5,535 nt of DNA from Rhizobiaceae bacterium (GTDB lineage Bacteria > Pseudomonadota > Alphaproteobacteria > Rhizobiales > Rhizobiaceae), in assembly GCA_020696915.1 (NCBI GenBank), contig JAJFMR010000455.1:1-5535 (forward strand), given 5' to 3'. A program made the translations under genes and the position numbers. How positions within the stretch are numbered: the first letter of the stretch is position 1; each line of letters starts with the position of its first letter. Shown piece after piece: positions 1 to 5,485 of the stretch. The notes beneath the pieces are model-generated. The model was not told where the DNA came from, made no database searches, and worked only from the letters and a program-made list of their open reading frames with translations.

Positions 1-29
1 GCGGCGAGGAGCTCACCACGAGGACGTCC

Positions 30-1103
30 ATGCAGCATTACAGAATCGCGGCAATTCCGGCGGATGGCATCGGGCCGGAGGTGATAGCGGCCGGCCTTCG
101 GGTGCTCGAAGTTCTCGAGCGGCGCGAAGGTACATTCAAGCTGGACGTGACGATGTTCGATTGGGGCTCGGACTATTACAAAAGGCACGGCGCCATGATG
201 CCGGCCGACGGGCCTGACATACTCAAGAGCTTCGACGCCATCTTCTTCGGCGCGGTCGGCGCGCCCGACGTGCCGGATCACATCACTCTCTGGGGTCTCA
301 GGCTGCCGATCTGCCAAGGCTTCGACCAGTACGCGAACGTGCGGCCGACAAAAGTTCTTCCCGGCATTGTCTCGCCGCTGGTCGGGGTTGGTCCAGGTGA
401 TCTGGACTGGGTAATCGTGCGCGAGAATTCCGAAGGCGAGTATTCCGGTATCGGCGGCCGCGCGCATCGGGGTCATCCGGAGGAGGTGGGGACCGAGGTG
501 TCCATCTTCACGCGGGCCGGCGTCCTGCGGATCATGCGCTATGCGTTCAGGCTGGCTCGATCGCGTCCGCGCAAGTTGCTCACCGTCGTGACGAAGTCGA
601 ATGCGCAACGGCACGGCATGGTGATGTGGGACGAGATCGCGGCCGAGGTGTCGAAAGAGTTTCCGGACGTGACCTGGGACAAGATGCTGGTCGACGCGAT
701 GACTGCCCGCATGACGTTGAAGCCGCGCAGTCTCGATACGATCGTGGCGACAAACCTGCACGCCGACATCCTTTCCGATCTTGCAGGCGCGCTGGCCGGC
801 AGCCTGGGCGTGGCGCCGACGGCCAATATCGACCCGGAGCGACGCTTTCCCTCCATGTTCGAGCCCATTCATGGCTCCGCTTTCGACATAACCGGCAAGG
901 GGATCGCCAACCCGGTGGCGACTTTCTGGACGGCCGTCCAGATGCTGGAGCATCTCGGCGAAGCGGCGGCGGCGGCGCGGCTGATGCTGGCCGTCGAATC
1001 GGTGACCGGCGCCGGGATTCTCACCCCCGACGTGGGCGGCAAGGCGACGACGAAGGACGTGACGGACGCCGTCTGCGAAGCGATCCGTCGCTCCAACGTC
1101 TGA
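30..1103 (+). CDS. ttuC: Tartrate / D-malate dehydrogenase (beta-decarboxylating, NAD-dependent)
   Basis: Cytosolic enzyme of the isopropylmalate/isocitrate dehydrogenase superfamily. Family members oxidise a 2-hydroxyacid (tartrate, D-malate) with NAD and a divalent metal, often with decarboxylation to pyruvate. Visible signatures over 357 aa: N-terminal PADGIGPEV (10-18); substrate arginines R91, R105 and R131; the tartrate-dehydrogenase-type ENSEGEYSGIGGR (132-144) with catalytic Tyr138; Lys189 in TKSNA; metal-binding Asp222, Asp246 and Asp250; and the NAD-site stretch EPIHGSAFDITGKGIANP (278-295). Length matches TtuC/DmlA proteins (about 360 aa). The ATG at 30 follows CGAGGA at 19-24 with 5-nt spacing. 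No other tartrate or malate gene is visible; an upstream operon partner could lie outside the window. The superfamily is certain. Tartrate versus D-malate (DmlA) preference cannot be settled from sequence, so the symbol is tentative. Confidence 0.92.
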   Translation: MQHYRIAAIPADGIGPEVIAAGLRVLEVLERREGTFKLDVTMFDWGSDYYKRHGAMMPADGPDILKSFDAIFFGAVGAPDVPDHITLWGLRLPICQGFDQYANVRPTKVLPGIVSPLVGVGPGDLDWVIVRENSEGEYSGIGGRAHRGHPEEVGTEVSIFTRAGVLRIMRYAFRLARSRPRKLLTVVTKSNAQRHGMVMWDEIAAEVSKEFPDVTWDKMLVDAMTARMTLKPRSLDTIVATNLHADILSDLAGALAGSLGVAPTANIDPERRFPSMFEPIHGSAFDITGKGIANPVATFWTAVQMLEHLGEAAAAARLMLAVESVTGAGILTPDVGGKATTKDVTDAVCEAIRRSNV

Positions 1104-1119
1104 GGCATCGGACGTTGGA
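1092..1119 (+). terminator. Inverted repeat across the ttuC stop codon, possible terminator
   Basis: TCCAACGTC (1092-1100) and GACGTTGGA (1111-1119) form a perfect 9-bp stem with a 10-nt loop. The loop holds the TGA stop codon (1101-1103) of the dehydrogenase gene. There is no T-run downstream, so it is not a classical intrinsic terminator. It could assist Rho-type termination, protect the 3' end of the message, or bind a protein. The repeat is certain; the function is inferred. Confidence 0.45.
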
Positions 1120-1265
1120 ATCGCTGCGCGGATAAATCGGACTCGCCAACAGAAGCTGCAGCGGGCCGGGCGCCATTTTTCGGCGACCCCGACGTGAAGC
1201 ACCGCACCCGGAGTTGGAACAGCTTTTTGCCTAATGCAGGCAGTTCTGGATGCGAGAAGCGCCAC

Positions 1266-1290
1266 GGAACATCAGCGGCGCATCGGCGTT
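1266..1290 (+). promoter_or_regulatory. EcfG-type general stress sigma factor promoter
   Basis: GGAAC (1266-1270) and CGTT (1287-1290) are separated by exactly 16 nt. This is the consensus recognised by EcfG, the general stress ECF sigma factor of alphaproteobacteria (GGAAC-N16/17-CGTT). Transcription would start near 1297, about 13 nt before an AAGGAG ribosome site and about 25 nt before the ATG of the 25-codon gene at 1322. Position, orientation and spacing all suit that small gene, predicting induction by general stress through the PhyR/NepR/EcfG switch. Confidence 0.72.
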
Positions 1291-1321
1291 CTCCACCGGA
1301 AGGTCCTACAAGGAGAATGAG

Positions 1322-1399
1322 ATGTTTCGCAGTGTTTTGCTCTGGATGCTCGGGATTCCGATCCCGATTATCATCCTGCTTTGGCTGTTCCTCGACTGA
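1322..1399 (+). CDS. 25-aa hydrophobic small membrane protein, stress-promoter controlled
   Basis: This short frame is preceded by a strong ribosome site, AAGGAG at 1310-1315, 6 nt before the ATG. It encodes 25 residues: MFRS, then a continuous hydrophobic segment including LGIPIPIIILLWLFL, then a single terminal Asp before TGA. Basic N-terminus, one helix of about 20 residues and acidic C-terminus predict a single-pass inner-membrane peptide with the N-terminus in the cytoplasm. The Ile-Pro-Ile-Pro core would kink the helix. An ATG at 1317 in another frame lies only 1 nt from the ribosome site and opens a cysteine-rich frame that does not look real. A perfect EcfG-type promoter lies upstream and a strong terminator downstream, so this is a complete monocistronic unit. 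Function is unknown; I recall similar tiny 'hypothetical' proteins in related bacteria but cannot verify that. A toxin-like or membrane-stress role is possible but unsupported. Confidence 0.72.
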   Translation: MFRSVLLWMLGIPIPIIILLWLFLD

Positions 1400-1457
1400 T
1401 CGCCTCGCCGCTGCCGCGACCGGAAGGCAACGCGGAAAAGGCGTCGTTCGAGATGCC

Positions 1458-1486
1458 AAAACCCCGGCCCCGGAGGCCGGGGTTTT
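1458..1486 (+). terminator. Intrinsic terminator, possibly bidirectional
   Basis: AAAACCCCGGCC (1458-1469) pairs perfectly with GGCCGGGGTTTT (1475-1486), giving a 12-bp GC-rich stem with a 5-nt loop (CCGGA). The flanking A4 and T4 runs make it usable on either strand. It closes the small-protein unit 58 nt after its stop. It also sits directly against the 5' edge of the M23 reading frame, and the only Shine-Dalgarno-like sequence near that edge (GGAGG, 1472-1476) spans its loop and stem. Confidence 0.85.
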
Positions 1487-1607
1487 GATGTGATCCGCCG
1501 GCGTTCTTCCGCGTCCCCGACGTCCCGCGCTGCACGCCGCAGCAAGGCAGCGCCGGGAGCCGCACACGATCATCATCGCGCGCGGCGACCACATCCGGCA
1601 TTTCACC

Positions 1608-2687
1608 GTGCGGCCCTGGGTCGCGGTCCTGGCAGGTACGGCACTGGCGGCGATCTCCATATCCTACCTGATCGCCACCACCTACCTGGTGGTGAGGGAC
1701 GATCTCATCGGTGCCGCCACCGCTCGCCAGGCCCGCATCCAGCATGCTTACGAGGATCGAATCTCGGCGTTGCGCGCCGAGGTCGACCGCATCACAAGCC
1801 GCCAGACGCTCGATCAGCGACTGATGGAGTCCAGGGTCGGCGAACTCCTGAAGCGGCAGACGCAGCTGACGGAGCGCCATGGCCGGCTTGGGCCGGCCCT
1901 GGAAATCGTGAGCGCCGGCGGCGAGCATCTGCCTGAGGCTGCGCCGGTTCCTGTGGAAAAGCCCGACATCCGCGCTGCTATTACCGGCACACATGCCGTG
2001 CCGCCTGCCCTGCACGCCGAGGCGGCGCGGGAGCCCTTCTCGTTCTGGCCGGCGCGGCGCCGGCCGCCCGGGCCCGGAGCGCAAGCCGACGAGTTGTTCG
2101 CCTCCATCAGCCAGTCCCTGCGGTTGATCGAGACGGAACAGCTCATGCGCGCCGACGTCCTGGCGGAGACCGCCTACCAGACGGCGGACTCGATCTCCGC
2201 GGCGCTCGAAGACGCCGGGGTGCCGGTCGAATCGGATGATGAACACGACGGCATCGGCGGGCCGCTGGTCGAGCTCGACGGTCCCGCAATGTTCGAGGTC
2301 AAGGTTCGCGAGCTCGACGCGGCGCTCGACCTTCTCGACCGCATGAAGAGCGAGGCGCGCCGCCTGCCGATTGCCAGCCCTGCGCCGGGGCGATCGGTGT
2401 CCAGCGCCTTCGGTGTCCGCAAGGACCCCCTGCTCGGCAGGCCGGCGATGCATTCGGGAATGGACTTTCGTGCTCCGTCCGGCTCGCCCGCCCGGGTGAC
2501 GGCCGCAGGCAAGGTCGTCAAGGCAGGCTGGCAAGGCGGCTACGGGCGCATGGTGGAAGTCGAGCATGCCGGCGGCTTCACGACGCGCTACGGCCATCTG
2601 CGCAAGATCGAGGTGGGGGTCGGCCAGCAACTCGTCACCGGCGATGTCGTCGGCACGATCGGCAGCAAGGTCGGCGGTTATCTCTGA
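1608..2687 (+). CDS. Membrane-anchored coiled-coil M23 (LytM) peptidase-like protein, C-terminally truncated
   Basis: Counting from the GTG at 1608 (359 aa): transmembrane anchor at about 4-29, coiled-coil-like region at about 37-95, a Pro/Ala-rich linker, a second helical region at about 160-265, and an M23/LytM domain from about 272. M23 proteins cleave, or regulate cleavage of, peptidoglycan cross-bridges in the periplasm. The zinc motif HSGMD (His282, Asp286) and the active-site His330 of RYGHL are present. The frame stops eight residues after GTIGS, before the GPHLHYE-like HxH motif holding the third zinc ligand and a catalytic His. Neither other forward frame restores it before 2830. 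Conserved-looking sequence (EPHTIIIARGDHIRHFTVRPW type) continues in frame upstream of 1608 to about 1554. The only other start there is a CTG at 1530 without a ribosome site, and an in-frame TGA lies at 1491. A GTG at 1490 opens another frame, so a frameshift or sequencing error is possible. It is either a catalytically dead LytM factor or a decaying gene. Confidence 0.8.
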   Translation: MRPWVAVLAGTALAAISISYLIATTYLVVRDDLIGAATARQARIQHAYEDRISALRAEVDRITSRQTLDQRLMESRVGELLKRQTQLTERHGRLGPALEIVSAGGEHLPEAAPVPVEKPDIRAAITGTHAVPPALHAEAAREPFSFWPARRRPPGPGAQADELFASISQSLRLIETEQLMRADVLAETAYQTADSISAALEDAGVPVESDDEHDGIGGPLVELDGPAMFEVKVRELDAALDLLDRMKSEARRLPIASPAPGRSVSSAFGVRKDPLLGRPAMHSGMDFRAPSGSPARVTAAGKVVKAGWQGGYGRMVEVEHAGGFTTRYGHLRKIEVGVGQQLVTGDVVGTIGSKVGGYL

Positions 2688-3093
2688 CTCGCTTCCCGCG
2701 GGCATTTCCCCTGAGACCAGCATTCATCGGCCTGTCACGCGCCATTTCCGTGCAAGGTCGCGTGCTTGCCAGGTCGAAGCTCGTTCACGGCACTCTCCTA
2801 TGCGAACGCCGCCGATCCGCGCCTGAAACGATGGTTCATCTGTCTATGGGAAGCGCGCGTGAAGCTTCGTTGACAGCGGCCACCCGGTCGCGATCGCGGC
2901 TCACGAATCCCCCTGGCCGTCGTAGGCGTGCGCGCGCCAGCCATCGGCGGGGACGTTACGGACAGCTGCCGGGTAATCATCGGCCGTGGAACCGGCGACC
3001 TGTGCCACGGCTGTCGCGGCCCCAGGCCGGATGGATGAACCTTTGCCGACCGGATGCGTTGATTGCACCGGAACGGCGACCCAGGAGCACATG
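2688..3093. other. Intergenic stretch without a convincing gene
   Basis: Open frames here (for example + 2750-3094 and - 2798-2980) are arginine- and serine-rich translations without plausible ribosome sites or recognisable motifs, typical of non-coding GC-rich DNA. The missing C-terminal part of the M23 domain is not found in any forward frame. A GGAAC at 2988-2992 lacks a matching CGTT. A short palindrome CGCGATCGCG lies at 2889-2898. The stretch may be rearranged DNA that replaced the end of the M23 gene; that is inference. Confidence 0.5.
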
Positions 3094-3447
3094 ATGGCCA
3101 AGCAGAAGTCGAAAGCGCTGCCGAAGCGCATTGCCAGCGTCAAGATACCGAAATCCATACGGAGATCCAAGACGTTGCGTTCTCTCATTGCGAATCCCGT
3201 GGGCCGGGAAATCCTTGCCGGAGCCCTCGTCGCGGGAGCGGGAGCCGCCGCGACGATTCTGCTCAACGAACGCGAAGCCCTTGCAGACGGTGCACGCAAG
3301 GAAGGGAAAAAGGGCGCGCGGGCAATGGAGATTGCCAGGGAGGCGATGAAGGGCGCGGCCGCGGCCATGGTCGCTGCGGTTGCAAGCAACGGCTCGTTCA
3401 AAGGCAAACCCGAAAAGGCCAAGGCCCCCGTGAAATCGACTCACTGA
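3094..3447 (+). CDS. Conserved-type hypothetical protein, Lys/Ala-rich, 117 aa
   Basis: Function not recognised. The 117-residue product has three parts. The N-terminus is very basic (1-30), with AKQKSKALPKRIASVKIPKS. A glycine- and alanine-rich hydrophobic segment spans about 38-57 (ILAGALVAGAGAAATILL), followed by an alternating charged/alanine helix at about 59-97 and a basic tail. The style (KxLPKRIAxVKxPK, then 'NPxGREILAGALVAGAG') matches small hypothetical proteins I associate with rhizobia, recalled rather than searched. The hydrophobic segment could be a weak membrane helix or an amphipathic association helix, and the basic ends could bind DNA, RNA or phospholipid. AGGAG at 3083-3087 lies 6 nt before the ATG at 3094 and only 3 nt before the ATG at 3091, so 3094 is preferred; starting at 3091 adds one Met. 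It converges on the phosphatase gene, with 86 nt between stop codons. Confidence 0.75.
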   Translation: MAKQKSKALPKRIASVKIPKSIRRSKTLRSLIANPVGREILAGALVAGAGAAATILLNEREALADGARKEGKKGARAMEIAREAMKGAAAAMVAAVASNGSFKGKPEKAKAPVKSTH

Positions 3448-3472
3448 CGGACATCGTCTTCGCCCAGGGCGC

Positions 3473-3512
3473 AAGCCGCTCGTTCCCCAACGGGGGCAGG
3501 AGAGTGCGGCTT
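3473..3512. terminator. Nested hairpin between two convergent genes
   Basis: AAGCCGC (3473-3479) pairs with GCGGCTT (3506-3512). Inside it CCCC (3485-3488) pairs with GGGG (3492-3495) around AAC. The structure lies between the converging stops at 3447 and 3534 and could end transcription from either side, but it has no clear T-tract. Pairing is seen; function is a weak inference. Confidence 0.3.
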
Positions 3513-3533
3513 CTCCAAGCCCGTGACAGGGGG

Positions 3534-4043
3534 TCAACCGATTGTCCGAGGTGTTTCGAACAGGCTGAGCTTTCCCTGGCCGTCCCGGGCATCCCGCCAG
3601 CTTTCCGCCGCGAAGTCGATCACCACAAGTCCTGCCGTGGGGAGTTTGTGACGTAGGCGGTCGATGTCGCCCTTCGGGGCTTTTCCCGTCAGCCGCAGCG
3701 CCAGTTCCTGGAAGCCGGGGTTGTGGCCGATCATCAGCAGGGTGCGGACGTCGGACGGCGTTTCGCGAACGATCCCGACAAGCGCGTCCGATGAGGCGCC
3801 ATAGACGCGGCTCTGGAATTGTTGCGCGATGCGCGGATCAAATGCATCCCGCATCTGGTGCCAGGTCTCCTGGGCCCGGCGCGCGGTCGATATGACGACG
3901 AGGTCAGGTGCCAGGCCTTCTCCGGCCATGTGACTTCCCATCCGCCGGCTTGCTTCACGGCCGCGCCTTGTCAGAGGCCGGTCATGATCGCCGCAGTCGG
4001 GCGGTCGTTTGGATTTCGCGTGGCGGACGAGCATGAGCCGCAT
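3534..4043 (-). CDS. SixA-like histidine phosphatase (phosphoglycerate mutase-like superfamily)
   Basis: Cytosolic phosphohistidine phosphatase-like protein of 169 aa. The family forms a phosphohistidine intermediate on the first catalytic His; SixA of E. coli (about 160 aa) removes phosphate from histidine in phosphorelay/PTS-type proteins. Visible motifs: MRLMLVRHAKS with catalytic Arg7-His8; DRPLTRRGRE (21-30), the usual conserved block; STARRAQET (52-60) with the phosphate-binding Arg56; and IGHNPG (105-110) with the second active-site His107. All core residues are intact. The start at 4043 gives the normal MRLMLVRHAKS opening; the in-frame Met4 is an alternative that keeps the active site. 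No strong ribosome site is visible, and a 14-bp palindrome sits immediately upstream. The true substrate cannot be told from sequence. Confidence 0.9.
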   Translation of the reverse strand: MRLMLVRHAKSKRPPDCGDHDRPLTRRGREASRRMGSHMAGEGLAPDLVVISTARRAQETWHQMRDAFDPRIAQQFQSRVYGASSDALVGIVRETPSDVRTLLMIGHNPGFQELALRLTGKAPKGDIDRLRHKLPTAGLVVIDFAAESWRDARDGQGKLSLFETPRTIG

Positions 4044-4057
4044 CGCAGGCGCCTGCG
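4044..4057 (-). promoter_or_regulatory. 14-bp perfect palindrome abutting the phosphatase start codon
   Basis: CGCAGGCGCCTGCG reads the same on both strands and ends directly at the ATG (4041-4043, minus strand). It occupies the position where a ribosome site would be. It could be an operator half-site pair or an RNA fold that limits access to the start codon. The palindrome is directly visible; GC-rich DNA produces some by chance, so the role is uncertain. Confidence 0.3.
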
Positions 4058-4787
4058 TTTATCGCCACACGAAAGCATGGCGGCGTCCTGCGGACAAGCC
4101 TCGAGCCGTGAGGTTCTGGCCGGTGGTACACGCCCATGTGCTCGGACGCGGCGACGCCCCGGCGGGCTTCACGGGTCGGTTCCCTTCCAAGCAGCTTGGA
4201 GCTCGCGGCCGGACGGGGATGCCGAAGGCTCTCTCTACGACCGCGAACTGGCGGGCGCATCAAAATCGGCCGGCGCTATCCCGTCCCTCGTCCAGCGCTG
4301 CGGAGCGCTACCGCTGGTTATGTCGGTGTTTCTCAGCCAGTTGCTCTATTTCCTGGAACCGAACATGCGTTCGGCTACGACCATCGGCGCGGTCGTGGGC
4401 GGCCGCTCGGGCCGAAACGGAAAGATACCATGCCTACCACAGTGACCGGAGAACATCGCCAACATGGTGCGTCCGATCATGGATCGTCGTCTTTGTCTTC
4501 GACGGCATCTCTCGCCTGAACGGATTCCTGCCGCTGACGCCCATGCCCGCGACAAGCAACTCTATCAGCTCGCTCGCGACGGACTCACGGCGTTCGAATC
4601 GTTCGTGCCGAACCGACAAAGCCGAGCTGGCCAGGCACAAGGTCGGCGTCCTTTTGCCGGACGAACTGCACAATCTGGGTCAATGGGATTATCCTTTTGT
4701 TTTTGAGCGGTCCCGATTCCATTTGGACCAGTCTGGGAGAGTCGAGGCACGTGCGGCGAGTATGACGCAGGGGAAGGCAGTGGCCTG
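4058..4787. other. Long intergenic region with coding-like patches, no intact gene
   Basis: No frame gives a recognisable protein. A + frame stays open from 4009 to 4788, but it overlaps the phosphatase gene antisense and is rich in Trp, Cys, Arg and Ser, as expected of a shadow frame. Short patches have the high third-position GC of real genes but sit in different frames: around 4485-4540 (IVVFVFDGISRLNGFLPL), around 4548-4610 (RDKQLYQLARDGLTAFESF, in a second frame) and around 4615-4680 (DKAELARHKVGVLLPDELHN, back in the first frame). This could be a frameshifted remnant. Small hairpins occur, such as CCAGCG/CGCTGG at 4292-4317. A locally AT-rich tract lies at about 4685-4708, without clear promoter boxes. 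Confidence 0.4.
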
Positions 4788-5342
4788 ATGGAAGCCGGAC
4801 CTTTCGGGCCGGGGCGGCTCGTCGCGGTGGTCGGACCGAGCGGGTCGGGCAAGGACTCGATCATGCGCGCCGCGCAGAAGGCTCTTGGCGCTTCTTCGGG
4901 TAGCATCGTCTTTCCGAAACGGTTCGTGACACGCGCACCAGACTCCCATGAAGACCATGTGCCGATTGCCCGAGACGCCTTCCGCGAGGCGGCCGAGGCC
5001 GGCGCATTTGCATTCTCATGGGAGGCGCACGGTCTTTGCTACGGCGTTCCCCGCGAAGTCGACGAGCTGGTCAGCCGCGGGCGCACCGTGGTGCTCAACG
5101 TGTCGCGCAGCGTCGTCCCGCTGCTGCGGCAGCGCTATGCGAACCTGACCGTCGCAACAATCACGGCCGACGCCGGAACCGTGGCAAGACGCCTCGCCGG
5201 CCGCGGCCGGGAAACGGCCGAAGAAATCGCGCGGAGACTGGCCCGCTCAGGGTGGGACGCGTCGGATCCGGAAGCAATCGAAATCGACAATGACGGCCCG
5301 CTGGCGAAGGCCGTAGAGCGCTTTCTGTCGATCTTGCGATAG
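4788..5342 (+). CDS. phnN: Ribose 1,5-bisphosphate phosphokinase
   Basis: PhnN transfers a phosphate from ATP to ribose 1,5-bisphosphate to make PRPP. It completes the ribose branch of C-P lyase phosphonate breakdown and can also serve as an alternative PRPP source. The 184-aa product has the guanylate-kinase-like P-loop GPSGSGKDS (16-24), KRFVTRAP (44-51), the PhnN-type WEAHGLCYGVPREV (78-91), VVLNVSRSVVP (101-111), and the C-terminal RRLAGRGRETAEEIARRLAR block (134-153). Length is normal for the family. AGGGGAAGG (4769-4777) lies 10 nt before the ATG, slightly long but usable. The ATG overlaps a TGA (4786-4788) ending an upstream open frame, the form seen in translational coupling, but that frame does not look like a functional gene. 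No phnM or other phn gene is visible, so it appears as an orphan within this window. Confidence 0.92.
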   Translation: MEAGPFGPGRLVAVVGPSGSGKDSIMRAAQKALGASSGSIVFPKRFVTRAPDSHEDHVPIARDAFREAAEAGAFAFSWEAHGLCYGVPREVDELVSRGRTVVLNVSRSVVPLLRQRYANLTVATITADAGTVARRLAGRGRETAEEIARRLARSGWDASDPEAIEIDNDGPLAKAVERFLSILR

Positions 5343-5437
5343 GCTTGCGCACCACGAGACGGAATGACCGAGGTGGTCGATCGGCGAGTTTTCCGTTGGG
5401 CGAAACGACCGCCTGCTCGCAGGTCAGCGCTGCGCGC

Positions 5438-5458
5438 TCCAGCCAAACGATAGCTGGA
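5438..5458 (+). terminator. Weak hairpin downstream of phnN
   Basis: TCCAGC (5438-5443) pairs with GCTGGA (5453-5458) around a 9-nt loop, followed by CTTTG. A smaller stem, AGCGC/GCGCT at 5426-5438, lies next to it. It is the best terminator candidate between phnN and the converging tRNA, but the stem is short and the T-run is only three bases. Confidence 0.25.
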
Positions 5459-5485
5459 CTTTGCTACCGGCAAACTTGAAAAAGA

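Noticed and set aside
1216..1240. GGAAC at 1216 as an additional stress promoter
   Set aside because: The bases 16-17 nt downstream are CAGG/AGGC, not CGTT.
1371..2723. 450-codon open frame on the minus strand, antisense to the M23 gene
   Set aside because: It is a by-product of high third-position GC in the real gene. The product is Arg/Gly-rich without motifs, and the plus frame carries clear M23 motifs and a membrane anchor.
2889..2898. CGCGATCGCG palindrome as an operator or repeat element
   Set aside because: Short, single copy in the window, and expected by chance in DNA this GC-rich.
2988..3012. Second EcfG-like promoter (GGAAC at 2988) upstream of the 117-aa gene
   Set aside because: No CGTT or close variant at 16-17 nt spacing (GGCT/GCTG instead).
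2977..3537. Minus-strand frames of 173-186 codons opposite the 117-aa gene
   Set aside because: Low-complexity Ala/Arg-rich shadows with no ribosome site; the plus-strand gene has AGGAG at proper spacing.
4654..4695. Sigma-70-type promoter for phnN in the AT-rich tract (TTGCCG, TATCCT)
   Set aside because: The boxes are not at 16-18 nt spacing from each other, so there is no credible -35/-10 pair.
4009..4788. 259-codon plus-strand frame ending in TGA overlapping the phnN start
   Set aside because: Its first part is antisense to the phosphatase gene, and composition is rich in Trp, Cys, Arg and Ser with no motif. Only its last part looks coding-like, which is reported as a possible remnant rather than a gene.
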